Shown: positions 17,066 to 27,666, counted from the first letter of the stretch. The stretch: DNA of 64,000 nt from Paraburkholderia acidipaludis NBRC 101816 (GCF_000684975.1 NZ_BAXZ01000031.1:1-64000); one strand, 5' to 3'. Made by a program: numbers and translations. Notes: generated from the letters alone by a model not told the origin.

Positions 17066-17491
17066 ATGAATATTGGCGAAGCGGCGCGCGAATCGGGCGT
17101 CACGGCGAAAATGATTCGCTATTACGAGAGCGTTGGACTGCTCGCGCCCAAAGGGCGTACGGAATCGGGTTACCGCGTGTACGGCATGGACGAGGTGCAC
17201 ACCCTGCGCTTCATCCGACAGTCCCGTCGGCTGGGCTTTCTCGTCGAAGATATTCGCCGGCTGCTGGCGCTCTGGCACGACCGCTCGCGCGCGAGTGCGG
17301 AGGTCAAGTCCATTGCGCTTGCGCATGTGATCGAACTGAACCAGCGCATTGCCGAGTTGACCCAGATGCGGGACACGCTCGCGCATCTGGCCGACCACTG
17401 CCATGGCGACGACCGGCCGGATTGCCCGATTCTCGAAAACCTCGCCGACTCCGGGCCGTCGATCGGCGAAGCCGGTGCTTGCCGCCACTGA
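17066..17491 (+). CDS. cueR: Cu(I)-responsive MerR regulator CueR
   Basis: A 141-residue MerR-family protein. The N-terminal winged helix reads MNIGEAARESGVTAKMIRYYE, then the dimerisation helix, then the metal loop HCHGDDRPDCPI, in which two cysteines are separated by seven residues, the Cys-x7-Cys arrangement of CueR. A strong GGGGAGG site precedes the ATG at 17066; earlier in-frame codons run into the operator. It probably activates its own promoter and copZ in response to Cu(I). Confidence 0.9.
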   Translation: MNIGEAARESGVTAKMIRYYESVGLLAPKGRTESGYRVYGMDEVHTLRFIRQSRRLGFLVEDIRRLLALWHDRSRASAEVKSIALAHVIELNQRIAELTQMRDTLAHLADHCHGDDRPDCPILENLADSGPSIGEAGACRH

Positions 17492-17637
17492 CACCGCCGC
17501 GACTGTGCCAGGCAAATTGTCGCAACTTGTTTCAGGGAGAGCCCCGACATGGTGCATTTCAAGGTTTTCTCGAAATAGTCGCTGGTGATTGGAAAAAATA
17601 CGCTGATAAATCATGGGATTGTGAATTCTTCAAAGTG

Positions 17638-17706
17638 GTGCATTCCAATTTGGAATGCACGGCATTCGGGCAATTCACTAGCAAAGCTCCAAAAGATCGC
17701 TATAAT
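17638..17706 (+). promoter_or_regulatory. 23-base palindrome and -10 element upstream of the DUF3563 gene
   Basis: GTGCATTCCAA and TTGGAATGCAC (17638-17660) are perfect 11-base arms around a single T. TATAAT follows at 17701-17706 and a 76-base leader leads to the gene. The -35 is weak. The palindrome is a likely protein-binding site upstream of the promoter. The 17492-17782 gap holds no other feature I can support. Confidence 0.55.
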
Positions 17707-17782
17707 GCGGGTTATCCCTTACTAGGGTAATCCCTGATGTAAATCCACCGGGGATACATACCGATCCTTGGAGAACAACATC

Positions 17783-17929
17783 ATGTTTGCATACATCCTC
17801 GAAGCCCTGAGCAACTGGTTTGAAGTCAGCGAGCGTACCCGCCGCGAAGCCTATCTCGCATCGTCGACGGACATCGTGCAGCTCGAACAGCGCATCCGCT
17901 CGCTCGAATCGACCGGCTACTCGAACTAA
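17783..17929 (+). CDS. DUF3563 family small protein (48 aa)
   Basis: A 48-residue protein starting MFAYILEALSNWFEVSERTR, with a conserved aromatic/amphipathic N-terminus and a C-terminal helix (VQLEQRIRSLES). This matches the DUF3563 family of short proteins common in Burkholderiaceae, whose function is unknown to me. A TTGGAGAA site precedes the ATG, a clear promoter lies upstream and a terminator follows, so it is a stand-alone transcript. Confidence 0.85.
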   Translation: MFAYILEALSNWFEVSERTRREAYLASSTDIVQLEQRIRSLESTGYSN

Positions 17930-17994
17930 GCCAGCGTTTTCCGGCGTGCGTGGGTATTGACCGGCGCTAGCCGGCACCACGCCAAAGCTGCCTC

Positions 17995-18016
17995 AAGCCC
18001 CGCATTGCGGGGCTTT
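17995..18016 (+). terminator. Rho-independent terminator after the DUF3563 gene
   Basis: AAGCCCCGC-ATT-GCGGGGCTT forms a nine-pair stem ending in a short T run. Confidence 0.8.
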
Positions 18017-18177
18017 GTCGTATCTGGCGCCCACGTTGCCGGTGCTTTCATTGCCAACCCCACGAAGAGTCTGAACCTTGACACCGCGGTAAGGTAAAGT
18101 CCTTTTTGAGATTGGCCGACATATAAGCCAGGCAGCGAGTCAAACTGCGAGTGAAGCTTTTTTTTCGGGGACTGTTC

Positions 18178-18531
18178 ATGGTGTCAGACCGCATCTTTCG
18201 CAAGTCTTTGGTTGTCTGGTCGCCCGCCGCCGCACTGGCGTGCGTGCTGGCGCTGGCACATGCCGCCGCCTGGGCGGACGGCCCGCCCTTGATACTCGAT
18301 ACGCAAAAGGGAATCAGCGATGGCCAGAAGGGGCTCGTGCTGCAGAACGCGCCGCTTTCGCACGAGCCGATAGTCACGGCCCGGCAGCCGGCGGGGAGCG
18401 CGACGGATTCGTCGCAGTCGTCGCAGCCTTATATCGTCGCACCATATATCGAGGTGCCGGGCGGCGGCGGGTCACGGCCCAATCCGCCTCGACCGCCGTA
18501 CCCTCGGCCGACGCCCTCGCCAGCTCAATGA
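18178..18531 (+). CDS. Exported Pro-rich hypothetical protein
   Basis: A protein of about 117 residues with a signal peptide (basic start, hydrophobic AALACVLALAHAAA core, cleavage near AWA-D). The mature part is low in complexity; its C-terminus is Gly-rich then Pro-rich (PGGGGSRPNPPRPPYPRP). The ATG at 18178 has a GGGGA element eight bases upstream; a GTG at 18151 would add nine residues. Periplasmic or surface location is likely. Family not recognised. It converges on rlmJ with 12 bases between the stops. Confidence 0.6.
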   Translation: MVSDRIFRKSLVVWSPAAALACVLALAHAAAWADGPPLILDTQKGISDGQKGLVLQNAPLSHEPIVTARQPAGSATDSSQSSQPYIVAPYIEVPGGGGSRPNPPRPPYPRPTPSPAQ

Positions 18532-18543
18532 GCACACCGGCGA

Positions 18544-19389
18544 TCAGTCGCCGCGCGATTCGATCTTGAACTGCGCCGATTGATCCTGGCCCAGCGTTTT
18601 CACGAGCCAGGGCAACGTTTCCTTCATGGATGCCGCCAGCGTGTAGGGCGGATTCAGGATGAACATACCGCTGCCGAAGAGCCCGTAGCCGTCCGCGGGC
18701 GGCTGGCTGACCGCGAGCGTGACGTGCAGCCAGTTCTTGTCCTGCAGGCGCTTGAGCTGATCCGGGAAGCGTTGCGATTCCGGTCGCGTGACCTGCGGAT
18801 ACCAGATCGCATAGGTGCCCGTGGCGAAGCGCTTGAGGCTTTCCTCCGCGCAGGCGATCGTGCGCGCGTAATCGCGCTTGTCCTCGAACGACGGGTCGAT
18901 TAGAACCAGCGCGCGGCGCGGCGGCGGGGGCAGCAGCGCCTTGCTGCCTTCGAAGCCGTCGCCGTCGTAGAGCATCACGCGGCGGCCGGCGTCGCGAAAG
19001 CGATGGCGCAGCACTTCGATTTCGGTGCTATGCATCTCGAAGAGCCGCATGCGGTCCTGCTCGCGCATCAGCCGCCACGCGAGATAGGGCGACCCGGGAT
19101 AGAACTGCAGTTCGCCGTCCGGATTGAGCGCCGCCACTTCGTCCACGTATTCGGCCAGCGCCGGCGGCAGGTCGGTGCGGCCCCAGAGCTTGCCGATACC
19201 CGTTTCGAATTCGGCGGTCTTCGTGGCATAGCCTTCGCGCAGTGCGTAGGCGCCCGCGCCCGCATGGGTGTCGATGTACCAGTAGGCCTTGTCCTTTTTG
19301 CCGAGATAGCGCAGCAGCTGCACGACCACGGTGTGTTTCAGGACATCGGCATGGTTGCCTGCATGGAAGGCGTGGCGGTAGCTCAGCAT
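18544..19389 (-). CDS. rlmJ: 23S rRNA (adenine-2030-N6)-methyltransferase RlmJ
   Basis: A 281-residue Rossmann methyltransferase of the RlmJ family, which methylates A2030 of 23S rRNA. The family N-terminus MLSYRHAFHAGNHADVLKH and the SAM-site segment THAGAGAY are present. The catalytic motif, DPPY/DPPF in most members, reads DPSF here (Asp165-Phe168): the aspartate is kept but the second proline is serine. This may be a lineage variant. The start at 19389 matches the family; 115 in-frame codons upstream are repeat-containing non-coding sequence. Confidence 0.9.
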   Translation of the reverse strand: MLSYRHAFHAGNHADVLKHTVVVQLLRYLGKKDKAYWYIDTHAGAGAYALREGYATKTAEFETGIGKLWGRTDLPPALAEYVDEVAALNPDGELQFYPGSPYLAWRLMREQDRMRLFEMHSTEIEVLRHRFRDAGRRVMLYDGDGFEGSKALLPPPPRRALVLIDPSFEDKRDYARTIACAEESLKRFATGTYAIWYPQVTRPESQRFPDQLKRLQDKNWLHVTLAVSQPPADGYGLFGSGMFILNPPYTLAASMKETLPWLVKTLGQDQSAQFKIESRGD

Positions 19390-19513
19390 GATGGGCGGAA
19401 CGGAAAGTCGGAAGAAAACGGGCGGCGGATCGGGCGATGCCGTCGCCGCCGGACGTGCCGCGCCGCCCGCGTGGGCAGGCGCAAGGGCCGGGCGTGAGCC
19501 AAGGCCGCGTATT

Positions 19514-19568
19514 GTACGCGACCCCCGGTACGCGACCCCCGGTACGCGACCCCGGTACACGCCCCCAG
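19514..19568. repeat. Short tandem repeat, about 14-bp unit, four copies
   Basis: Two exact copies of GTACGCGACCCCCG, a third copy lacking one C, and a diverged fourth, between rlmJ and the aldo/keto reductase gene. The run could expand or contract by slippage. Confidence 0.75.
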
Positions 19569-19627
19569 TGCGCAACCCGGCATGCGCCCTCGAGCACTTC
19601 AACTGCGTACCGGCGCCGCCGCAAACC

Positions 19628-20599
19628 TCAGTCGTGCTCGTCGCCGACAATCGCTTCGATCTGCGCCTTGATCTCCGGCGTGATCTTTTCGGCAATCTCG
19701 CTCGCCGCCATGTTCTCGCCGATCTGCCCCACACGCGAGGCCCCGGTGATCACGGTGCTCACATGCGGGTTCTTGAGGATCCACGCGATAGCCAATTGGC
19801 CGACCGTGCAGCCGAGCTGCGCGGCCAGATCGGCGAGCTTTGCGACAATGGCGTTCCGTTTCACGTCCGTGAGCGACCCGCGCAGCCAGTCGTAGCCTTG
19901 CAGCTGGGCGCGGCTGTCGGCCGGCACGCCGCTCTTGTACTTGCCCGTCAGCAGGCCCGAGGCGAGCGGGCTCCAGGTGGTGAGCCCGAGGCCGATGTCC
20001 TCGTAGAGCCGCCGGTATTCGTTTTCCACGCGGCGCCGGTGGAACAGGTTGTATTGCGGCTGTTCCATGACCGGCTTATGGAGGTGATGCCGTTCGGCGA
20101 TTTCCCACGCGGCGCGAATTTCGTCGGCGCTCCATTCCGAAGTGCCCCAGTACAGCGCCTTGCCGCGCGTCACCATATCGCTCATCGCCCAGACCGTTTC
20201 CTCGATGGGCGTGTTCGGGTCGGGCCGGTGGCAGAACGCGAGATCGACGTAATCGAGCTGCAGGCGCTTGAGCGAGCCGTCGATGGCGTTCAGCAGGTAT
20301 TTGCGGTTGAGCGTGTGGTACTGGTTCGGCGCCTCGTTCAAGCCCCAGAAGAACTTGGTCGAAACCACGTAGCTCACGCGCGGCCACGCCAGCTCCTTGA
20401 GCGCCGTGCCCATGATCGTCTCGGACTCGCCGCCCGCGTAGGCTTCGGCGTTGTCGAAGAAGTTGACGCCCGCGTCCCGCGCCGCGGCGAGCGATTCGCG
20501 CGCCAGGTTGCGATCGACCTGGTTGCCGTAGGTGACCCACGAGCCGATGGACAGTTCGCTGACCTGCAGGCCCGAGCGGCCCAGTCGCCGATAGTTCAT
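19628..20599 (-). CDS. Aldo/keto reductase, potassium-channel beta-subunit-like
   Basis: A 323-residue TIM-barrel NADPH oxidoreductase. The catalytic tetrad is visible: Asp and Tyr in FFDNAEAY, Lys in STKFFWG and His in FCHRPD. NADPH contacts appear late in the barrel (SPLASGLLTGKY, TGASRVGQIGEN). The MNYRRLGRSGLQVSELSIG start is typical of the Kv-beta/YghZ-like branch, which reduces aldehydes and methylglyoxal. It is divergent from the bdhA-like gene with 204 bases between starts. Substrate unknown. Confidence 0.85.
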   Translation of the reverse strand: MNYRRLGRSGLQVSELSIGSWVTYGNQVDRNLARESLAAARDAGVNFFDNAEAYAGGESETIMGTALKELAWPRVSYVVSTKFFWGLNEAPNQYHTLNRKYLLNAIDGSLKRLQLDYVDLAFCHRPDPNTPIEETVWAMSDMVTRGKALYWGTSEWSADEIRAAWEIAERHHLHKPVMEQPQYNLFHRRRVENEYRRLYEDIGLGLTTWSPLASGLLTGKYKSGVPADSRAQLQGYDWLRGSLTDVKRNAIVAKLADLAAQLGCTVGQLAIAWILKNPHVSTVITGASRVGQIGENMAASEIAEKITPEIKAQIEAIVGDEHD

Positions 20600-20803
20600 G
20601 AATGTCTCCAGAGGGGAAGAAGCCCGATATTAGCGCCAGCGCAATCAGCGTGTGCCGGACTCGATGCGTGAGATTGCCGGCTTCATGCACAATAGCGCGG
20701 TTGGCCGCGGTGCAGCATTCTGCCGAACGGCATACGCCGTCCGGTCGGTTTGACACTGTCCGCGAGTCGAGGTCTGATCTCATCTACTACCTGGAGGTGC
20801 TCG

Positions 20804-21607
20804 ATGTCGTCTCTTTCCCTCAACACCAAACTGGACGGCAAGGTCGCCGTCGTCACCGGCGCGGCTAGCGGCATCGGCAAGCAGATCGCCCTCACGCTCG
20901 CGCAGGCGGGCGCGGCGGTCGCCATTGCCGACCTGAACCAGAGCGGCGCGGACGCCGTGGCCGAAGAGATCAAGGGCGCGGGCGGCAAGGCCATCGGCGT
21001 GGCCATGGACGTCACGAACGAAGACGCCGTGAACCAGGGGATCGACCGCGTGGCGGCCGAACTGGGTTCGGTGGACATCCTGATTTCGAACGCCGGCATC
21101 CAGATCGTGAATCCGATCGAAAACTACGCGTTTTCCGATTGGAAGAAAATGCAGGCCATCCACGTGGACGGCGCGTTCCTCACCACCAAGGCCGCGCTCA
21201 AGCACATGTACAAGGACGACCGCGGCGGCGTGGTGATCTACATGGGCTCGGTTCACTCGCACGAGGCCTCGCCGCTCAAGTCGGCCTACGTCACGGCCAA
21301 GCATGGCCTGCTCGGCCTTGCGCGCGTGCTCGCCAAAGAGGGCGCGAAGCACAACGTGCGCTCGCACGTGGTTTGCCCGGGCTTCGTGCGCACGCCGCTC
21401 GTCGACAAGCAGATTCCCGAGCAGGCGAAGGAACTCGGCATTTCCGAAGAGGAAGTGGTCAAGCACGTGATGCTGGGCGGCACGGTGGACGGCGTGTTCA
21501 CGACCGTCGAAGACGTCGCGCAGACGGTGCTGTTCCTCTCCGCGTTCCCGACGGCGGCGCTTACCGGCCAGTCTTTCATCGTCAGCCACGGCTGGTTCAT
21601 GCAGTAA
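20804..21607 (+). CDS. bdhA: 3-hydroxybutyrate dehydrogenase (SDR)
   Basis: A 267-residue classical SDR. TGAASGIG is the NAD site, SNAG follows, and GSVHSHEASPLKSAYVTAKHG contains the catalytic Ser, Tyr and Lys. The C-terminus LTGQSFIVSHGWFMQ is characteristic of D-3-hydroxybutyrate dehydrogenase, which oxidises 3-hydroxybutyrate to acetoacetate during poly-hydroxybutyrate turnover. GGAGGTGC precedes the ATG. The patatin-like hydrolase follows after 13 bases, so they are probably co-transcribed. Confidence 0.88.
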   Translation: MSSLSLNTKLDGKVAVVTGAASGIGKQIALTLAQAGAAVAIADLNQSGADAVAEEIKGAGGKAIGVAMDVTNEDAVNQGIDRVAAELGSVDILISNAGIQIVNPIENYAFSDWKKMQAIHVDGAFLTTKAALKHMYKDDRGGVVIYMGSVHSHEASPLKSAYVTAKHGLLGLARVLAKEGAKHNVRSHVVCPGFVRTPLVDKQIPEQAKELGISEEEVVKHVMLGGTVDGVFTTVEDVAQTVLFLSAFPTAALTGQSFIVSHGWFMQ

Positions 21608-21620
21608 GGGGGGCGCGGCC

Positions 21621-22883
21621 ATGGCGCAACGCAAGAAAGGGCAGGTCCAGTCCAGCGCGGTCGATGAACAGGCGGGCGTGCATACCGGCGCCGCGCCGCG
21701 GCCGCATCCCCACCACTGCGGCGAAGAAACCGCCCAGTGGGAAACCGTCGCGCTGACGCTGCAGGGCGGCGGCGCGCTCGGCGCCTACCAGGCCGGCGTG
21801 TATGAAGGTCTTGCCGAGGCCGGTATTGCGCCGAACTGGCTTGCGGGCATTTCCATCGGCGCGCTCAACACGGCGATCATCGCCGGCAACGCGCCCGAGC
21901 ACCGCGTGGCCCGGCTGCACGAGTTCTGGGAAACGATCTGTCAGCCGGCCTATACGCCGCCGCTGCCGGGTTTTGTCGAGCGCGCATTCTTCAACTCGGG
22001 CGATGCGATTCGCAAGACGTTTACCGCGATGCAGGCGGCAGGCGCGGTCGTGGAAGGGCAGAAGGGCTTTTTCGTGCCGCGCTTTCCGCCGCCGTTGCCG
22101 CACGGTTCCGGGCACCCCGAAAAAGCCAGCTATTACGACACGCGGCCGCTCAAGGCCACGCTCGAGCGGCTGTGCGATTTCGACCGGATCAATTCGAAGG
22201 AGATTCGCGTTTCGGTTGGCGCCGTCAACGTCGGCACCGGCAACTTCGCCTACTTCGACAACACCACCACGAAGCTGCGGCCGGAGCATTTCATGGCTTC
22301 GGGCGCGCTGCCGCCGGGCTTCGCGGCTGTGGAAATCGATGGCGAGTACTACTGGGACGGCGGCCTGATGTCGAATACGCCGCTCTACGAGGTCATCCAG
22401 ACCACGCCGCGCCGCGACACGCTCGCGTTCCAGGTCGATCTCTGGAGCGCGCGCGGGCCCGTGCCCGACAACATCACGGACGTCCAGGGTCGCGTGAAGG
22501 ACATTCAGTATTCGAGCCGCACGCGTCTCGTGACCGACATGCTGCAGCGTTCGCAGCGCTTTCGTCACGTGTTGCGCGAGGTGCTGGAGCGCGTCGCGCC
22601 CGAACATCGGCAGGATGCGTGGGTTGAAGTGGCGAATGAACTGTCGTGCTCGAAGAAGTACAACGTCGTCCATCTGATCTACCGGCAGAAGGAATACGAA
22701 GGGCACTTCAAGGACTTCCAGTTCGGCGTTTCGACCATGCGCGAGCATTGGGCGAGCGGGCTGCAGGACATTCGCGCGTCGCTTGCGCAGCCGGGGTGGC
22801 TGGAGAAGCCCGACAACGACGCCGGCTTCGTCACGCACGATATTCATCGAGACGCGCGCGGCGGTCATCGAAAGCCGGAGTAG
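21621..22883 (+). CDS. Patatin-like phospholipase family protein (with DUF3734 region)
   Basis: A 420-residue serine hydrolase. The patatin signatures are complete: oxyanion loop QGGGALGAYQAGV, nucleophile GISIG and catalytic Asp in WDGGLMSN. The region after about residue 290 resembles DUF3734. There is no signal peptide; the N-terminus is polar and His-rich. A GGGGGG tract serves as ribosome binding site. Its pairing with 3-hydroxybutyrate dehydrogenase is consistent with lipid or PHB-granule metabolism, but the substrate is not shown by the sequence. Confidence 0.85.
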   Translation: MAQRKKGQVQSSAVDEQAGVHTGAAPRPHPHHCGEETAQWETVALTLQGGGALGAYQAGVYEGLAEAGIAPNWLAGISIGALNTAIIAGNAPEHRVARLHEFWETICQPAYTPPLPGFVERAFFNSGDAIRKTFTAMQAAGAVVEGQKGFFVPRFPPPLPHGSGHPEKASYYDTRPLKATLERLCDFDRINSKEIRVSVGAVNVGTGNFAYFDNTTTKLRPEHFMASGALPPGFAAVEIDGEYYWDGGLMSNTPLYEVIQTTPRRDTLAFQVDLWSARGPVPDNITDVQGRVKDIQYSSRTRLVTDMLQRSQRFRHVLREVLERVAPEHRQDAWVEVANELSCSKKYNVVHLIYRQKEYEGHFKDFQFGVSTMREHWASGLQDIRASLAQPGWLEKPDNDAGFVTHDIHRDARGGHRKPE

Positions 22884-22920
22884 GGCACACGCGATTTGAC
22901 GCAAACCAGCGCTAAAGCAC

Positions 22921-22958
22921 AAACGGCGTCCGTTCGATAAGAACGGACGCCGTTTTGA
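22921..22958. terminator. Bidirectional rho-independent terminator
   Basis: Perfect 15-base arms (22921-22935 and 22941-22955, core ACGGCGTCCGTTC) around GATAA, with A and T runs on the two sides. It serves both the patatin gene and the converging aminotransferase gene. Confidence 0.88.
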
Positions 22959-22981
22959 TTTGCTCGCGTGCGAGCGACTGC

Positions 22982-24181
22982 TTACTTCAGCACTTGCGCA
23001 ACCGCGCCCGCGACCACGTCGAGGTTGCGCGTGTTGAGCGCGGCCACGCAGATGCGGCCGGTGCTCACGGCATAGATGCCGAACTCTTCGCGCAGGCGGT
23101 CAACCTGGGCAGCCGTGAGGCCCGAGTACGAGAACATGCCGCGCTGCACGTTGATGAAGTTGAAGTCGCGGTCCACGCCGGCGGCCGTCAGGCGCTCGAC
23201 GAGGCCCGTGCGCATTGCGCGGATACGGTTGCGCATCTCGCCCAGTTCGTTTTCCCACATCGCGCGCAGTTCCGGCGAACCGAGCACGGTGGCGACCACC
23301 GAACCGCCGTGCGTCGGCGGGTTCGAATAGTTCGTGCGGATCACGCGCTTCAGTTGCGAGAGCACGCGGGCCGATTCTTCCTTGCTGTTCGTGATGACCG
23401 ACAGCGCGCCCACGCGCTCGCCGTACAGCGAGAACGACTTCGAGAACGACGACGAAACGAACACGTTGAGCTCCGAAGCGGCGAACAAACGCACGACTTC
23501 GCCGTCTTCCGCAATGCCGTCGCCGAAACCTTGATAGGCGATGTCGAGGAACGGCACGAGGTTGCGCGCCTTCACGACTTCGACCACCTGCTTCCACTGG
23601 TCGATCGTGAGATCGACGCCGGTCGGGTTGTGGCAGCACGCGTGCAGCACGACGACCGTGCCTGCGGCGTAGCTGTTCAGCGCGGCCAGCATGCCTTCGA
23701 AGTTCACGCCGTTGGTCAGCGCGTCGTAGTACGGATAGGCGGCCACTTCGAAGCCGGCGCTCTCGAAGAGGGCGCGGTGGTTTTCCCAGCTCGGATCGCT
23801 GATCGCGACCTTCGCGTTCGGGTTCACGCGCTTGAGGAAATCGGCGCCGATCTTGAGCGCGCCCGTGCCGCCCAGTGCCTGGGCCGTCACCACGCGGCCT
23901 GCCGCGATCAGCGGCGAGTCGTCGCCGAGCAGCAGCTTCTGCACGGCGGCGTCGTAGGCGGCGAGGCCTTCGATCGGCAGATAGCCGCGCGGCAGACCGG
24001 CTTCGACGCGGGCCTTTTCCGCCTCGCGCACGGCGCGCAGCAGCGGGATCTTGCCTTCCTCGTTGGTGTACACGCCCACGCCCAGGTTCACCTTGGTGGT
24101 GCGCGCATCGGCGTTATAGGCTTCGTTCAGGCCCAGGATGGGGTCGCGAGGGGCGAGTTCGACGGCGGAAAAGAGGGACAT
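22982..24181 (-). CDS. Aromatic/aspartate aminotransferase (class I, PLP)
   Basis: A 399-residue fold-type I aminotransferase starting MSLFSAVELAPRDPILGLNE, as in the AspC/TyrB group. Visible signatures are KVNLGVGVY, the HACCHNPTGVD loop, DIAYQGFGDG, and SSSFSKSFSLYGERVG with the PLP-binding lysine. It interconverts aspartate or aromatic amino acids with their oxo acids using 2-oxoglutarate; sequence alone does not separate AspC from TyrB. The ATG at 24181 is preferred to an in-frame TTG at 24211. It is divergent from uvrB. Confidence 0.88.
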   Translation of the reverse strand: MSLFSAVELAPRDPILGLNEAYNADARTTKVNLGVGVYTNEEGKIPLLRAVREAEKARVEAGLPRGYLPIEGLAAYDAAVQKLLLGDDSPLIAAGRVVTAQALGGTGALKIGADFLKRVNPNAKVAISDPSWENHRALFESAGFEVAAYPYYDALTNGVNFEGMLAALNSYAAGTVVVLHACCHNPTGVDLTIDQWKQVVEVVKARNLVPFLDIAYQGFGDGIAEDGEVVRLFAASELNVFVSSSFSKSFSLYGERVGALSVITNSKEESARVLSQLKRVIRTNYSNPPTHGGSVVATVLGSPELRAMWENELGEMRNRIRAMRTGLVERLTAAGVDRDFNFINVQRGMFSYSGLTAAQVDRLREEFGIYAVSTGRICVAALNTRNLDVVAGAVAQVLK

Positions 24182-24449
24182 GATGGTTCGGCTATAGTCA
24201 AGGATGGACAATCCGGTTGGCCGCTGCGCTGGCTTGAACGCCGCCGCGCGTCTGCCGCGGGCGGCGCAGCCGGCCGGCCACGCAACGCGCTATTGTAGCG
24301 AATCCGGGGGGCGTTTTCGCCTGCCTCGGCGAAGGCGGTAGGGCTTTTGCGGTCCGCGCCCCGCGACCGGCGCCCCTGGATCACCCCCGGCTCGTCCGGG
24401 CGCAAGACGCTAGAATAGTCGCTTGCTCCAGGCACAGGATGTCGTTTCC

Positions 24450-26531
<2,082 letters not shown>

Positions 26532-26561
26532 GCGCATCGACTTACGTTTCCTGCATCCTGT

Positions 26562-26586
26562 AAGGCGCCGCCCGGCGCCTTTTCCT
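26562..26586 (+). terminator. Rho-independent terminator after uvrB
   Basis: AAGGCGCC-GCCC-GGCGCCTT followed by a T-rich run. Confidence 0.8.
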
Positions 26587-26669
26587 TTATGGGCAAGACC
26601 CTTCTGCTATTGGGTTTGTCGCCGACTTTCAATTGTTACGAATCCCTATCGGTGCTACACTCCTGCAAT

Positions 26670-26688
26670 ATTGAGAATTGTTCGCATT
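26670..26688 (+). promoter_or_regulatory. Fur box upstream of ftrA
   Basis: The 19-mer ATTGAGAATTGTTCGCATT matches 15 of 19 bases of the site before bfd when that site is read on its opposite strand (AATGATAATAATTCGCATT). It lies 56 bases before ftrA, so iron repression is expected. Confidence 0.65.
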
Positions 26689-26744
26689 AGCGTTTCTCGT
26701 TGATGCGCTGTTTTTGTGTCTCCAATAAAAAACCAGGAGTTTCG

Positions 26745-27293
26745 ATGCGGATTCACTCTCTCTTGCGCGGCACGGCGCTGATCGCCGCTGCGGCGGCCGC
26801 ATGCGCGGCCAGCGCCGCCGAATACCCGATCGGCAAGCAACAGATCCAGGGCGGCATGGAAATCGGCGCGGTCTATCTGCAGCCGATCACCATGGAACCC
26901 GAAGGCATGATGCGCAAGGCGGCGGATTCGGACGTCCACCTCGAAGCCGACATTCACGCGGTCAAGAACAATCCGACCGGTTTCGCCGAAGGCGACTGGA
27001 TGCCTTACCTGCAGGTCCACTACGAACTCTCCAAGCCGGGTTCGAGCTACGTGCAGAAGGGCGACCTCATGCCGATGGTCGCGAACGACGGACCGCACTA
27101 CGGCGACAACGTCAAGCTGGCCGGCCCCGGCAAGTACCACCTGAAGCTGATCGTGGAAGCGCCGATGCAGACCGGCCACATGGCTTTCGGCCGCCACGTC
27201 GACAAGGAAACCGGCGTAGGCCCGTGGTTCAAACCGTTCACGCTCGAATACGACTTCCCGTTCGCGGGCATCGGCAAGAAGGGCGGCTACTGA
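26745..27293 (+). CDS. ftrA: FtrA, periplasmic P19-type iron/copper-binding protein
   Basis: A 182-residue exported protein of the P19/FetP/Tp34 family, the periplasmic component of FtrABCD ferrous-iron uptake. The signal peptide is cleaved near SAA-EY. The mature part has the family's Met/His/Asp/Glu metal ligands (GGMEIGAVYLQPITMEPEGM, DVHLEADIHA, HMAFGRHVD). CCAGGAG precedes the ATG at 26745; 15 in-frame codons upstream were excluded. The order P19, cupredoxin, FTR1 permease, Fe-S membrane protein matches ftrABCD of Bordetella and Burkholderia. The Fur box upstream suggests iron control. Confidence 0.9.
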   Translation: MRIHSLLRGTALIAAAAAACAASAAEYPIGKQQIQGGMEIGAVYLQPITMEPEGMMRKAADSDVHLEADIHAVKNNPTGFAEGDWMPYLQVHYELSKPGSSYVQKGDLMPMVANDGPHYGDNVKLAGPGKYHLKLIVEAPMQTGHMAFGRHVDKETGVGPWFKPFTLEYDFPFAGIGKKGGY

Positions 27294-27321
27294 TCGCGCA
27301 GCACTCAGGCAGGAACAACGC

Positions 27322-27666
27322 ATGACTGGAATCAGAAAGATCGCGGCGCTCGCATTCGTCGCGGCGCTCGTTGCGCCGCTCGCGGGTGTCGTGCACGCCG
27401 AGGATCTGCCGACGTTCCGGCTGGAAATGGCCGACGGCAAGCTGAACCCCGCGCGCATCGAGGTGCCGGCGGGCAAGCGCGTCAAGATCGAGGTGCGTAA
27501 CACGGGCAAGGGCGCGGTGGAGTTCGAGAGCGTTCAGTTGCGCAAGGAGAAGGTGCTGGCGCCGGGCGCGGAATCGTTCGTCGTGATCGCGCCGCTCGAT
27601 CCGGGCGAATACAAATTCTTCGACGATTTTCATCAGCAGGCGCAGGGCGTGATCGTTGCCAGATGA
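27322..27666 (+). CDS. ftrB: FtrB, periplasmic cupredoxin-like protein
   Basis: A 114-residue exported protein: signal peptide ending near VVHA-ED, then a small cupredoxin-type beta-sandwich (FRLEMADGKLNPARIEVPAG ... PGEYKFFDDFHQQ). In the ftrABCD system this component is thought to assist oxidation of Fe(II) before permeation; the copper ligands of classical cupredoxins are only partly evident. It follows ftrA by 28 bases with an AGGAACAACGC leader. Confidence 0.85.
   Translation: MTGIRKIAALAFVAALVAPLAGVVHAEDLPTFRLEMADGKLNPARIEVPAGKRVKIEVRNTGKGAVEFESVQLRKEKVLAPGAESFVVIAPLDPGEYKFFDDFHQQAQGVIVAR

Noticed and set aside
19514..19568. Tandem repeat as a CRISPR array
   Set aside because: Units are 14 bases and contiguous, with no spacers and no cas genes.
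24300..24449. LexA box before uvrB
   Set aside because: No CTGT-N8-ACAG or close match is present, although uvrB is SOS-regulated in some bacteria.
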